Positions 1 to 10,102 are shown, counted from the first letter of the stretch. The stretch: 64,000 nt of DNA from Azorinus chamasolen (GCA_963576725.1 OY755243.1:41215243-41279242), one strand, 5' to 3'. The notes: generated by a model not told the origin, from the letters alone. Translations and numbers: made by a program.

Positions 1-204
1 TTCCATAACTGTAATCCTCACAGCCAGGTGGAAATAAATCCAGTGAACAAGATGAGGGTCTTAACTTTTGCATTACTACAGTTTGAGTTATTCCCCTTTT
101 TTGGTCAGACCCTTTTTCAGCAGGTGGCACATGTATTCCTTAGAATACTCTTGTTAAAAATGTTCCACATTTCCCTACATAGATTGATGTATAAGCAAAT
201 CTGG
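1..204. other. Unassigned flank
   Basis: No exon or repeat family is recognised here. It leads into the array that begins near the GGGGGGCATATTG box at about 205. Confidence 0.4.
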
Positions 205-2600
205 GGGGCATATTGTTTTTGCCCTGTCTGTTTGTTTGTCTGTTTGTCTGTTTGTCAGCAACTTTAACAATGGTCATAACTTTTGAGCCGACTTGATATT
301 TGGCATGCATATGTATCTCATAAAGCCGCACATATTGAGGGGTGACATGTCAAGGTCAAGGTCATCCTTCAAGGTCAGAGGTCAAATATATGGGTCAAAT
401 CACTGACTTTAACATTGGCCATAACTTTTGGACCAGTAGAGATAGAGACTTGATATTTGGCATGCTTGTGTATCTCATGAAGCTGCACAGTTTGAGGGGT
501 GACAAATCAAGGTCATCCTTCAGGGTATAAGGTCAAATAGTCTGTTTTTTTGGCTGTAACTTTAACGCAACCTTAACATTGGTCATAACTTTTGAGCCAG
601 TACAGATAGAGACTTGATATTTGGCATGCATATGTATCTCATAAAGCCGCACATTTTGAGGGGTGACATGTCAAGGTCAAGGTCATCCTTCAAGGTCAGA
701 GGTCAAATATATGGGTCAAATCACCGACTTTAACATTGGCCATAACTTTTGGACCAGTAAAGATAGAGACTTGATATTTGGCATGCTTGTGTATATCATA
801 AAGCTGTACATTTTGAGGGGTGACATGTTAAGGTCAAGGTCATCCTTCAGGGTCAAAGGTCAAATTGTCTGTTTCTTTGTCTGTAACTTTAACATTGGTC
901 ATAACTTTTGAGCCAGTACAGCTAGTGACTTGGTATTTGGCATGCATATGTATCTCATAAAGCCGCACATTTTGAGGGGTGACATGTCAAGGTCAGGGTC
1001 ATCCTTCAAGGTCAGAGGTAAAATATATGGGTCAAATCACTGACTTTAACATTGGCCATAATTTTTGGACCAGTAGAGATAGAGACTTGATATTTGGCAT
1101 GCTTGTGTATCTCATGAAGCTGCACATTTTGAGGGGTGACATGTCAAGGTCATTCTTCAGGGTCAAAGGTCAAATTGTCTGTTTGTCTGTAACTTTAACA
1201 TTGGTCATAACGTTTGAGCCAGTACAGATAGAGACTTGATATTTGGCATGCATATGTATCTCATAAAGCCGCACATTTTGAGGTGTGACATGTCAAGGTC
1301 AAGGTGACCCTTAAAGGTCAGAGGTCAAACATATGGGTCAAATCACCGACTTTAACATTGGCCATAACTTTTAAACCAGTACAGACAGAGACTTGATATT
1401 TGGCATGCTTGTGTATCTCATGAAGCTGCACAGTTTGAGGGGTGACATGTCAAGGTCATCCTTCAGGGTCAAAGGTCACCAACTTCAAATTGGCCATAAC
1501 TTTTGAACCAATAGAGATAGAGCCTTAATATTTGGTATGCATGTGTATCTCATGAAGCTGCACATTTTGAGGGGCAACATGTCAAGGTAAAGGTCATCTT
1601 TTAGGGTCAAAGGTCACCGACTTTAACATTGGCCATAACTTTTGAACCTGTAGATACAGACTTGACATTTGGTATGCATGTGTAGCTCATGAAGCTGCAC
1701 AGTTTGGGGAGGTGACATGTCAAGGTCAAGGTCATCTTTCAGGGTCAAAGTTCACCGACTTTAACATTGGCCATAACTTTTGAACCAGTAGAGATACAGA
1801 CTTGACATTTGGTATACATGTGTATCTCATGAAGCTGCACAGTTTGGGGGTGACATGTCAAGGTCATCTTTCAGTGTCAAAGGTCACCGACTTTAACATT
1901 GGCCATAACTTTTGAACCAGTAGAGATACAGACTTGACATTTGGTATACATGTGTATCTCATGAAGCTGTACAGTTTGGGGGTGACATGTCAAGGTCATC
2001 TTTCAGTGTCAAAGGTCACCGACTTTAACATTGGCCATAACTTTTGAACCAGTAGAGATACAGACTTGACATTTGGTATACATGTGTATCTCATGAAGCT
2101 GCACAGTTTGAGGGGTGACATGTCAAGGTCATCTTTCAGTGTCAAAGGTCACCGACTTTAACATTGGCCATAACTTTTGAACCAGTAGAGATACAGACTC
2201 GATAGTTGGTATACATGTGTTTCTCATTTGGCTGCACAGTTTGAGGGGTGACATGTCAAGATCAAGGTCATCTTTGAATGTCAAAGGTTATTAACATTGG
2301 CCATAACGTTTGAACCAGTAGATATACAGCCTTGATACTGGTATGCATGTGTATCTCATGAAGCCGCACAGTTTGAGGGGTGACATGTCAAGGTCAAGGT
2401 CATCCTTCATGGTCAAAGGTCACCAACTTTTAACATTGACCATAACTTTTGAACCATTAGAGATGCAGACTTGATATTTGGTATGCATGTGTACCCCATG
2501 AAGCTGCACAGTTTAAGGGGTGACATGTCAAGATCAAGGTCATCCTCCAGGGTCAAATATCATATCGAAGGGGCATAGTGTTTCACAAACACATCTTGTT
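205..2600 (+). repeat. Large AGGTCA-rich tandem array (composite element with GGGGCATA ends)
   Basis: The array opens with GGGGGGCATATTG and a CTGTCTGTTTGT tract and closes with GGGGCATAGTGTTTCACAAA near 2570-2600, ends shared with other repeats in the window. The left half is a higher-order repeat of about 318 bp; the open frames at 342, 663 and 979 are spaced 321 and 316 bp and are by-products of it. The right half (about 1440-2560) has simpler units of about 132 bp (starts near 1769, 1901, 2033, 2166). Each unit carries several AGGTCA hexamers, often as TCAAGGTCA. No protein is coded. The same unit recurs at 28999-29305. Confidence 0.85.
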
Positions 2601-2702
2601 CTACTATAAAGTAAGATGGAGATGAGTAAAAACAAAATGTCTCATATATCCAAAAACATTACTGGTATATTTCTGAAAAAACAAATAGCGTAAAAAATAT
2701 TG

Positions 2703-2919
2703 TAACCCTTTATTCCATAAGCCAGCCTTTTACTGACATTGCAAACAGAGTAGACACAGATTAGGGTCAGCTCTGTTTGCTTATGGAATGATATAGATCT
2801 GATTCTACAGTGTCTGCTATCTTCAAACTTTCCTGTGTACACACACCATTATAAAAAGTTGTCTGTTCAAAATTCATATCATTATATCTTGCATGAATAT
2901 TCTTGCAGTAAAGGGTTAC
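2703..2919 (-). mobile_element. TTAA-C type MITE
   Basis: Starts AACCCTTTATTCCATAA and ends with GCATGAATATTCTTGCAGTAAAGGGTTA. The central arms GCAAACAGAGTAGAC and CAGCTCTGTTTGC are present but the inner hairpin is degraded. Confidence 0.7.
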
Positions 2920-2962
2920 AGGACTTGACATGCAAGTAGCATACTCGGATTTTGTGGTACTC

Positions 2963-3191
2963 TTAACCCATTACCTCATAGGCTATTTTTAGATCCTACC
3001 TTTTTGAATAAATCTACCTAAAAGGAGCATTTACTAGAGAAAAAGGAAATTTCAAAATTCTGTAGTTTTGAAATCATTGTGATAAATAGAGCATTTGCTC
3101 CTATGGAGCAAATGCTCTATTTATCACAATGGTTTCAGAAAGTGACTTTTACAAAGGAGTCAAAAGGCGTCAATGTGAGGAAATGGGTTAA
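2963..3191 (+). mobile_element. TTAA-A type MITE
   Basis: Flanked by TTAA, with CCCATTACCTCATAGGC at the left and GGAAATGGGTTAA at the right. The central palindrome GAGCATTTGCTCC-TATG-GGAGCAAATGCTC lies within a longer GATAAATAGAGC stem. It ends 128 bp before the first FGGY exon. Confidence 0.85.
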
Positions 3192-3319
3192 CACTTACAC
3201 TAATAGTTCAACAGCATTAGAATATTCAATATATGTTTGTTTCAGAATATTAGGACAATTATTGCTGCAGCTGATGTAATGGTCATTGTAACATTGATAA
3301 TATGTTTTGTCTATTGCAG

Positions 3320-3440
3320 TATGGGACACGTCACATTGTTACAGCTCTTACAGACTGTGGACATCAGACCCAGGCACTATACATGTGTGGAGGGCTGCGA
3401 AAAAACTCACTCTATGTTCAGTGCCATGCTGACATCACTG
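3320..3440 (+). CDS. FGGY: FGGY carbohydrate kinase, 3' region exon a (of the last four)
   Basis: The exon runs from acceptor CTATTGCAG to donor GTAAAC and codes 40 residues plus one base. It begins YGTRHIVTALTDCGHQ and contains MCGGLRKNSLYVQCHADITG, the Gly-rich segment of the FGGY_C domain that contributes to nucleotide binding in this sugar-kinase family. From memory it aligns to human FGGY (GTRFI..., CGGLSKNPLFVQMHADITG). Human FGGY is described as a D-ribulokinase-like cytosolic metabolite-repair kinase; the substrate here is inferred. Upstream exons, with the N-terminal kinase lobe, lie outside the window or were not found between 1 and 3319. With the three exons below this gives the C-terminal 119 residues. 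Confidence 0.88.
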
Positions 3441-3670
3441 GTAAACAAGTCTTATCTCCATCTTATCAAGAAGGAAAATCTTTCCACACCATGGGAAAAT
3501 CTTTTATAATTATGCAAATAGTCACTTTTGACACAAATAGGATGCTGAGTAAATCAGAATCCAAACTCCTGAACACTCTGATTGTGTTAAGCAAAGAAGT
3601 AGAATAATAATATACAAACAGTTGAAGTCCCAGACAAAAGAAGCAGGCAAAACATTCGGCCAACAATGGT

Positions 3671-4170
3671 TATTATGCCCCCATTTTTGTTTCACCTGCC
3701 GAGAGGCAGTGTGCCACCTAGTGATCACTTTTCTGTCTCTATGTCTGTCCATCCATCCGTCTGTCGGTCTGTATGTCCGTCACACTTTTTGTGTCACCAC
3801 CCGAGTTTTTGTTTCAGCTGCGAGCAGGTGACTGACACATGTGTTCCTCCTAACGTCCTCCTTCCTTACTAACACTTCTTCCAGCAGGTGACAAATGTGT
3901 TTAAAATGGGGAGTATATTGATTTGCATATGTCAGTCGATTGGTCAGTTGGTCATTCAATATGTTTGTAAACAAAATAGTTTCTGATCAATAACTCAGGA
4001 ACCTTTTTACCTGGAGTTCTTATCTTAGGTAGAGGAACCTTCCGTGATGAGTAAATGACCGCTATTGAGTCTGAGGTCAGTAGGTCAAGGTCAATGTCAC
4101 TTCAAGGTCAAGGGTCAATATTATAGGCCGGCTGCTATTAAGGGGCATACATGTTTACAAAATCTCTTGT
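3671..4170 (+). repeat. Composite repeat with TATGCCCCC start and GGGGCATA end
   Basis: Begins TTATGCCCCCATTTTTG, runs through CTGTCTGTCC-like and CAGCAGGTGAC motifs, then GGTCAAGGTCAATGTCACTT, and ends GGGGCATACATG. It sits in the FGGY intron after exon a. Open frames on both strands are by-products of the repeat. Confidence 0.6.
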
Positions 4171-4320
4171 GTAATATTAAAAGGGTATTTATCCGATGAG
4201 CTCAAAAAGTGACTTTTACAGAGGTGTGTGTGTGTCATAAGGCATAAATAAGACGGAAACTTTCTTTTGCAAAGATATATTGATGTCAGTCACATTTTCA
4301 TGGCCCCGCAATCTTGATCT

Positions 4321-4530
4321 AGGGTCTTATTATTTTTGCCTGTCTGCCTGTTGGTCTTGCTATCTGTCTGAAGCTTAAACCTTGAGCATAACTATTAGAG
4401 ATAGGGATGACTTCATATTTGGCATGCATATTCATATCATCAATCTGCAAACTTTGAACTGTACCAGGTCTGGGTCACACTTCAAGGTCAAATGTCAAAA
4501 GAATAGGCCAAACACATCTTGTTTTTTAAG
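4321..4530 (+). repeat. Single-unit remnant of the AGGTCA array element
   Basis: Has a TTTTTGCCTGTCTGCCTG start, the GGCATGCATATTCATATCAT and CAAGGTCAAATGTC segments of the 205-2600 unit, and the ACACATCTTGTTTTTT end. Confidence 0.55.
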
Positions 4531-4608
4531 AAACGGTGTCTGAGCTAAATCAAACCGTATGTGAAGGTCTTCAGTTATTGGTTGGCAGTGTGGGAAGAGT
4601 TCCTGTAT

Positions 4609-4771
4609 GAACCCATTCCCTCATAGGCTATTGTTAGACCCAACTTCTTTGAATAAATCTACCCAAAAGGAGCATTTACTAGAAAAAAAGGAAAAAATAG
4701 AATTTGTGTAGTTTTGACACATTGACTTCTACAGAGGTGTCAAAAGGCATCAATATGAGAGAATGGGTAAA
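4609..4771 (+). mobile_element. TTAA-A type MITE lacking its hairpin
   Basis: Both ends are present (ACCCATTCCCTCATAGGC; ATATGAGAGAATGGGTAA) and both outer arms can be read, but the central GAGCATTTGCTCC palindrome is cleanly missing. Confidence 0.7.
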
Positions 4772-4924
4772 GCCCCTACCTGCCCAACCAAGACAGATTT
4801 GACTCCTTTTGAGTGGCTGCTGTAGAGAGATCTTCTGTAGTCATAGTAGTTTTGCACCAAACTCTCAAATTTGCGTCTGGCAAAAGACTATATCATTATG
4901 ATGAGTTGGGTTTGTTGTTTTAAG

Positions 4925-5019
4925 GGTTGCCTGTGGTTATACCAGACGAGGAGGAGTCTGTGTTGCTAGGGGCCGCCATACTAGGAGCGACTGCTGCTGG
5001 CTTGCATCCCACAATCCAG
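4925..5019 (+). CDS. FGGY: FGGY carbohydrate kinase, exon b
   Basis: Acceptor TTTTAAG, donor GTACAA. It completes the split Gly codon of exon a and codes GLPVVIPDEEESVLLGAAIL followed by GATAAGLHPTIQ. The E-S-V-L-L-G-A-A core matches the last conserved helix of FGGY_C (ESVLVGAAVLGA in the human protein, from memory). It ends in phase 0. Confidence 0.88.
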
Positions 5020-5240
5020 GTACAAAAATAGAACACTTAGACAACCCTATATGTAATTTGGCAATTATGGAATTATAATTTTGAATAGTTCATATGTGCT
5101 GTACCTAGTTTTGTTGGAGTATAATATGTGTATCTTGTAATAATACATAACAAATCTTTTCAATTCAAGTGTTTTGTATACCTATCCCTCAAACACAGAA
5201 CTTGAACTCCATATTCGAAAATAGAGCCTGAAAGTGTGCA

Positions 5241-5492
5241 TTAACCCTTTATCTAATGAATATTCAAATACATGTAATAAATAGTAACAATGAATATTAA
5301 TGAGCTGACTATTTACAATGGCATTATAAACAAGGGAGTGTTTTACTATGGCACAAATTGTTGAAGCAGGTCTATACTATTTCTTAAGCAAACAGAGCAG
5401 ACCCTGATCAGACGGCTCAAAAAGAGCATCTTATCTGCATCCAATCTGTTTGCAAGGGTGTCAAAAGGTGGTTCCATTGGGGAAATGCTTAA
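5241..5492 (+). mobile_element. TTAA-C type MITE
   Basis: TTAACCCTTTATCTAATGAATATTC start, AGCAGACCCTGATCAGACGG left arm, degraded right arm, GGGGAAATGCTTAA end. Confidence 0.7.
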
Positions 5493-5671
5493 TATGCTAG
5501 AAATGACGCTGAATCAAAATTTAACTCAATGTCTCATGCCATTGGCCTGTTGCAGGAAATTATTAATCTTAAATATTTGCTATCAGCAGGGTCTGAGGTT
5601 ATAGAAGTTAAGACAAACTTGTGCTCAGACTGATACTTTTATGTTTTTATAGCACTTAATAGTATACATCT

Positions 5672-5918
5672 TTTACCCTTTCCCTGTTCCGTGTTTATGT
5701 CAAATTTCAGTACCTACTGAATATTCATGGACAGAATAGTAATAAAATATGGAAGGCAGAATATTGTAACCATTTAAGAAAGTAAAGTAACAAATCTTTC
5801 AAATTCCATTAACAAACAGAGCAGACTCTGATCAGGCAGCTCCTATAGGAGCCATCTGATCTGGGTCTACTCTGTTTGCAAATGCATGAAAATGCGTTTA
5901 TATGAAGGAAAGGGTTAA
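5672..5918 (+). mobile_element. TTAA-B type MITE
   Basis: ACCCTTTCCCTGTTCCGTG start, CTACTGAATATTCATGG interior, hairpin with left arm GCAGACTCTGATCAGGC and right arm ATCTGGGTCTACTCTG, GAAAGGGTTAA end. It ends 191 bp before FGGY exon c. Confidence 0.8.
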
Positions 5919-6109
5919 CAATTATTGCTGTACATGGACAATACTAGAGATGAAATGTACCGGTATACAAAGAGGTTCACTATAATCGATATAGAAATTT
6001 AATTTTAATATGGGGAATTAATATCGAAATTGAGTTTTAAGCACAGAGTTCATTTTAAGTTTTATAACCTCCAGGCCATGCATGATGTATGATTTTCTGA
6101 TTGTTTCAG

Positions 6110-6171
6110 GATTGTATGGAAAACATGTGTGGGAAGGGAAACGTAACCTACCCAGATCAGACAGATTCACA
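6110..6171 (+). CDS. FGGY: FGGY carbohydrate kinase, exon c
   Basis: Acceptor TTGTTTCAG; the first available donor is CACA|GTAAGT. It codes DCMENMCGKGNVTYPDQTDS plus two bases that pair with exon d to give His. The segment matches the M-x-x-V-G-x-V-x-x-P linker of FGGY C-termini. The donor is the first of about 13 tandem copies (see 6166-6530). Reading past it in the coding frame meets TAA at once, so a downstream donor would give a truncated product. Confidence 0.82.
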
Positions 6172-6530
6172 GTAAGTTTGAACTGTTTAGATATCAGACA
6201 GAATCACAGTAAGTTCAGATTCACAGTAAGTTTGAACTGTTTAGATATTAGACAGATTCACAGTAAGTTCAGATTCACAGTAAGTTTGAACTGTTTAGAT
6301 ATCAGACAGGTTCACAGTAAGTTTGAACTGTTTAGATATTAGACAGATTCACAGTAAGTTCATATTCACAGTAAGTTTAAACTGTTTAGATATTAGACAG
6401 ATTCACAGTAAGTTCATATTCACAGTAAGTTTAAACTGTTTAGATATTAGACAGATTCACAGTAAGTTCATATTCACAGTAAGCTTGGACTGTTTAGATA
6501 TCAGACAGATTCACAGTAAGTCTGAACTGT
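6166..6530 (+). repeat. Minisatellite made from the FGGY exon c 5' splice site
   Basis: The unit is about 37 bp (GTTTAGATAT-CAGACAGATTCACAGTAAGTT), with a shorter 16-17 bp sub-repeat of GATTCACAGTAAGTTCA. CACAGTAAG occurs near 6169, 6205, 6222, 6259, 6275, 6313, 6350, 6367, 6404, 6421, 6459, 6475 and 6512. Units after about 6350 share CATATTCACAG, a later local expansion. Long open frames here come from the repeat. Confidence 0.9.
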
Positions 6531-6536
6531 TGTTTT

Positions 6537-6660
6537 TTAACTCTTTACCTGGTAGAGACACCTTTTCATGCCATTGCAAACAGAGTAGACTCAGATCAGA
6601 TTTCTCCTTTGTGTCTGCTCTGTTTGCTAATAGAATGTCTTAGATTTTTATTCTGTACTA
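6537..6660 (-). mobile_element. TTAA-C type MITE, truncated
   Basis: TTAACTCTTTACCTGGTAGAGAC start, then CAAACAGAGTAGACTCAGATC and CTGCTCTGTTTGC arms; the far end is not found. Confidence 0.55.
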
Positions 6661-6745
6661 TTTAGCATAGCTATGTACATGTATTTATATGTATAATATA
6701 TGTATTAATACAGTGTATTAAAGAAAGTAAGATAATAAATGTTTC

Positions 6746-6830
6746 TACAGTAGAACCTGTCTTAAGTGGCCATTCATTTATAGGAGTCTTAAAAAGCAGG
6801 TGGTTGATGAATGCAGGTCCGATGTATCAG
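6746..6830 (+). mobile_element. D2 element fragment (left end)
   Basis: CTACAGTAGAACCTGTCTTA, then AAGTGGCC and GCAGGTGGTTGATGAATGCAGG; the right half is absent. Confidence 0.5.
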
Positions 6831-6966
6831 TGCTTTACACTGGGCATCTAAAAGAACCAGAGAAACTCTGTCGATAATTAGTGTAGGGCTTGGCGCCCGG
6901 GTTTCTCTGTATCCTCTCCCCTCTCTCTTGTGTGTCTTATTAGCCCATAGTGAGCAGAAGCGCATG

Positions 6967-7155
6967 TTAACCCATTCCCTCATAGGCTATTTTTATATCC
7001 AACCTCTTTGAATAAATCTACCGAAAAGGAGCATTAACTATAGAGAAAAGGAAAATTTTAGAACTTTGTAGTTCTGAATCCATTGTGATAAATAGAGCAT
7101 TTGCTCCTTAGGAGCAAATGCTCTATATATCACAATGGTTTCAAAAAGTGATTTT
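6967..7155 (+). mobile_element. TTAA-A type MITE, right end lost
   Basis: TTAACCCATTCCCTCATAGG start and an intact GAGCATTTGCTCC palindrome. It breaks off after CAAAAAGTGATTTT into an H-type fragment. Confidence 0.75.
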
Positions 7156-7159
7156 GATC

Positions 7160-7272
7160 AGGTTCTATGCTATTGCTACTTTGTCAGTCTAATTCAGAGT
7201 GGTGCCAAATTTAATTACTCAGCTGTACAAACACATGGAGAGGGAAGATTGGGTGTCTGAATTCTCAGGGTA
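7160..7272 (+). mobile_element. H-type hairpin element fragment
   Basis: GCTACTTTGTCAGTCTAATTC, GTGCCAAATTTAATTACTC and ATGGAGAGGGAAGATTGGG match the H family seen at 13985-14350 and 24400-24550. Confidence 0.5.
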
Positions 7273-7499
7273 TTAACCCATTCCCTCATATCCTATATTT
7301 AGATCCAACCTCTTTGAATAAATCTACCAAAAAGGAGCATTAACTAGAGAAAAGAAAACTTTTGGAATTGTACAGATTGAAATCATTGTGATAAATAGAG
7401 CATTTGCTCCTTTGGAGCAAATGCTTTTTTATCACAATGGTTTCAGAACGTCACATTTACAGAGGCTTCAAAAGGTGTCAATATGAGGGAATGGGTTAA
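7273..7499 (+). mobile_element. TTAA-A type MITE
   Basis: TTAA at both ends, CCCATTCCCTCATATCC start, TATGAGGGAATGGGTTAA end, central GCATTTGCTCC-TTT-GGAGCAAATGC. It stops 33 bp before the acceptor of the last FGGY exon. Confidence 0.85.
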
Positions 7500-7532
7500 G
7501 GGTACACACTGTGATCTCCTTTATTATTTCAG

Positions 7533-7614
7533 TTACCATGAGAAGAAGTACCAAGTCTTTCTGGAAATGTACAAACACCAGAGACAATACAAGAAGATCA
7601 TGGAGGCAGAATGA
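7533..7614 (+). CDS. FGGY: FGGY carbohydrate kinase, terminal exon d
   Basis: Acceptor TTATTATTTCAG. With the last two bases of exon c it codes HYHEKKYQVFLEMYKHQRQY, then KKIMEAE and TGA at 7612-7614. The Y-x-x-K-Y-Q-V-F-L-x-M/L-x-x-H-Q C-terminus is highly characteristic of FGGY proteins. No AATAAA is seen soon after the stop; the first convincing one is at 9766-9771, so the 3' end is open. Confidence 0.88.
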
Positions 7615-7816
7615 AGCTCCTCTGATTTTATAAATAAGATTATATACATCATGTTCGTTGACAAAGTCTTTGGGATTTGCAAACAGTGTAAACCAAGGTT
7701 AACATGATTACACTATTGTACTGTATGAATCTACAAAGTCTCCATAACCTGTTCTAATCTGTTTGTTTACATTATTAATTAAGGGTAACAAAATCAGATA
7801 TAATTCTTAATTTTTA

Positions 7817-8046
7817 TGCCCCCATCGGCAGGCATATAGTAATCGCACTGTCTGTCCTTCGGTCCGTCCGTCCGTCTGTCCTTCCATCTGTCTGTCCTAA
7901 ATTTCATGTCCCTTCTATAACTTTTTTATCTGTGAATGGATTTCAAAATAACCTGGCACAAATGTTCACCACACAAAGACGATGTGTCGCGTTCAACTCC
8001 CTGGTCCATGGGTCAGGGCATAGTGTTTCACAAACACATCTTGTTT
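7817..8046 (+). repeat. Composite repeat with TATGCCCCCATCGGC start
   Basis: TTTATGCCCCCATCGGCAGG start, a run of CCGTCCGTCTGTCC, then the end GGGCATAGTGTTTCACAAA plus CACATCTTGTT. It is the same class as 45746-46006 in reverse. Confidence 0.65.
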
Positions 8047-8289
8047 AAATTTATTTTTAAGATTGTGGAATTTTTAAGTTGTGTAATTGTTTAATATTTA
8101 AATTTCTAGTCAAGATCATGTTATCAATACTTTTATGTGATTTTCATTTTATATTTCCTGAAAACTTCTCTCTATGGGGCAGATAGTGTCTGTTTCATCT
8201 TTGTACATACATCTGTTCATTTCCCAGTACCAGCTTGATATAATTGATTGAAACTAGACTGGAAGCTTCATTATCAAGAGGACATATTG

Positions 8290-8516
8290 ATAAACCTTTT
8301 ATCTTATAAATATTTAGTATGGTGGATATTTTTTTTATAATGGCATTATGACAAGAGAGTATTTTACCATGGCAGAAACTGTAGAATCATAATCTATGTT
8401 ATATCATAAGCAAACAGAGCAGACCCTGATCAGACAGCTCCTATAGGAGCTGTCTGATCTGGGACTACTCTGTTTGCAAAGGCGTAGAATGGCATATCTA
8501 TGGAGTGAAGGGTTAA
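8290..8516 (+). mobile_element. TTAA-C type MITE
   Basis: AAACCTTTTATCTTATAAATA start, AGCAGACCCTGATCAGACAG arm, CTCCTATAGGAG core, GGAGTGAAGGGTTAA end. Confidence 0.8.
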
Positions 8517-8587
8517 AAGCCCTTTTAATCCTTTATCACTGTACTAACTTTATGAAAATTCATTCAAGCCTCTACCCATTGTGAATA

Positions 8588-8772
8588 TTAACCCATTCCC
8601 TCATAGGGTATTTTTAAATCCAAACACTTTGAATAAATCTACCGAAAAGGAGCATTAACTAGAGAAAAGGAAAATTTTAGAATTTTGTAGTCCTATAGGA
8701 GTAAATGCTCTATTTATCACAGGTGATTTTTACAGCGACGTAGAAAGGCGTATTTATGGAGGAAAGGGTTAA
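8588..8772 (+). mobile_element. TTAA-A type MITE, left hairpin arm deleted
   Basis: TTAACCCATTCCCTCATAGG start, CCTATAGGAGTAAATGCTC right arm only, GGAGGAAAGGGTTAA end. Confidence 0.75.
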
Positions 8773-8796
8773 TCAACTTATTATTTAATATTTTAT

Positions 8797-9120
8797 TCAC
8801 CCATTCCCTCATATTGATGACTTTTGACGACTCTGTAAATGTCGCTTAATATGGCACTCAATTATTATGGCAAGCAGTAGAGAATCAGATCTGTAACATA
8901 TAAGTGGCTCCTGTAGCCTCCGTCGGATCGGTGTCAGCTCTGTTTGCTTTATATGATCAAAATATTTATCTTTAGTGACAGAAACTGTAGAATCTACAGT
9001 TTCTGTCACTAAAGATAAATATTTTGATCATAGTGCCATTATAAAAATTCAGTTAATTGATATTCATGATGTCATTATTTGTTGTTTGAATATTCATTAG
9101 GTAAAGGTGTGTAAGATCCA
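8797..9120 (-). mobile_element. Mosaic of A-type start and rearranged C-type body
   Basis: Begins CCCATTCCCTCATATTGATG (A-type minus start), continues as a C-type minus body (GTCAGCTCTGTTTGC; ATATTCATGATGTCATTA) and ends CATTAGGTAAAGGTG. It contains the palindrome at 8953-9031. Confidence 0.5.
8953..9031. repeat. Perfect 38 bp inverted repeat
   Basis: The left arm 8953-8990 (ATGATCAAAATATTTATC...CTGTAG) and right arm 8994-9031 are exact reverse complements around the spacer AAT. The arm sequence resembles the flank of C-type elements (AGAAACTGTAGAATC), so it looks like a foldback duplication inside a C-type element. Confidence 0.9.
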
Positions 9121-9176
9121 TAATAATTCCTAGCAACAGTTGTATGATTGATGGAAGTCTCATTTACACAAAGACA

Positions 9177-9238
9177 TTAACCCTTTTCTTCATGCAAATT
9201 CCTTTTCATGCATTTGCAAACAGAGTAGACCCAGATCC
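9177..9238 (-). mobile_element. TTAA-B/C type MITE fragment
   Basis: TTAACCCTTTTCTTCATGC, then GCATTTGCAAACAGAGTAGACC; it breaks off into a D2 arm. Confidence 0.5.
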
Positions 9239-9239
9239 T

Positions 9240-9632
9240 GATGCAGGTCAAATGTAATGCAGAAAACTCCCACAGAAGCTTTCTGCATTACTTTTGCTCA
9301 GCATTAAGCAAGCACCTTTCCCTGTTCTATGTTTATTATAAATTTCAATACCTACTGAATATTCATGGGCAAAATAGTTATAATGAAATATGGAAGGCAG
9401 AACATTGTAGCCATTTTAGAAAGTAAAGACACAGATCTTTGAAATTCTATTAGCAAACAGAGTAGACTCTGATCAGACGGCTCCTCTAGGAGCCGTCTGA
9501 TCTGGGTCTACTCCGTTTGCAAATGTGTGAAAACACGTTTATATGAGGGAAAGGGTTAAGCAAGCACCTGCTTTTCGACACTCCTCTGTTCAATAATTAA
9601 ATGGCCGCTTTGGACATATTTCTACTGTATTT
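9240..9632 (+). mobile_element. D2 element split by a B-type MITE
   Basis: The left part has TGCAGGTCAAATGTAATGCAG, a CTCCCACAGAAGC centre and CAGCATTAAGCAAGCACC. The right part after the B insert resumes TTAAGCAAGCACCTGCTTTT and ends TTTCTACTGTA. The repeated GCAAGCAC at the left junction suggests a small rearrangement besides the TTAA duplication. Confidence 0.6.
9318..9559 (+). mobile_element. TTAA-B type MITE nested in D2
   Basis: CCTTTCCCTGTTCTATGTTT start, CAGACTCTGATCAGACGG arm, CTCCTCTAGGAG core, GGGAAAGGGTTAA end. Confidence 0.8.
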
Positions 9633-9765
9633 CATTAGTCTCATTACATACATGTTCAAATGCTGTGACTCATCTGTTTCTACACTGTCTGCAAGTTGTG
9701 ATTATACCCAGGTGCTTCCTTTTCTATGATGCCAACTGAATTTAATTTTATGATATACATGTACA

Positions 9766-9771
9766 AATAAA
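9766..9771 (+). promoter_or_regulatory. Candidate polyadenylation hexamer for FGGY
   Basis: AATAAA in an AT-rich stretch about 2.15 kb after the FGGY stop. It is the first copy outside a MITE that I noticed downstream; distance makes it speculative. Confidence 0.2.
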
Positions 9772-9879
9772 TTAAACTTATTTAGAAATGTTGTTTGTTC
9801 TTTATTATTACAACAATCAGAAATATAATATGCTGTAAGTATAATGTCTCTAATCCCAAAACTTTAAGTCTATTGGTCT

Positions 9880-10102
9880 TTAACCTATTATTCCATGAAT
9901 ATTCATGTAAGAAAGAAAGATATCATTTTGATTAATTGTTATAATAACATGTGGACACAGGAAGTTTTGGCCATGGCAGAAACTTTAGAATCATAAGCAA
10001 ACAGAGCTGACCCAGATCAGACAGCTCCTACTGGAGCTGTCTGATCTGGGTCTACTCTGTTTGCAAAGGTGTAGAAAGGTGTATTTATGGGGTAAAAGGT
10101 AA
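9880..10102 (+). mobile_element. TTAA-C type MITE
   Basis: TTAACCTATTATTCCATGAAT start; left arm GCTGACCCAGATCAGACAG, CTCCTACTGGAG core, right arm GTCTGATCTGGGTCTACTC. Its end GGGGTAAAAGGTAAA is eroded. Confidence 0.75.

Noticed and set aside
342..1239. Three repeated open frames of 62-86 codons starting MTCQGQGHPSRSEVKY
   Set aside because: They are spaced by the 318 bp repeat unit and follow the satellite; the relatedness is DNA-level and no gene structure exists.
6082..6643. Open frames of 86 and 106 codons with FTVSLNCLDIRQ repeats
   Set aside because: They come from the splice-site minisatellite and are out of frame with the FGGY exon.
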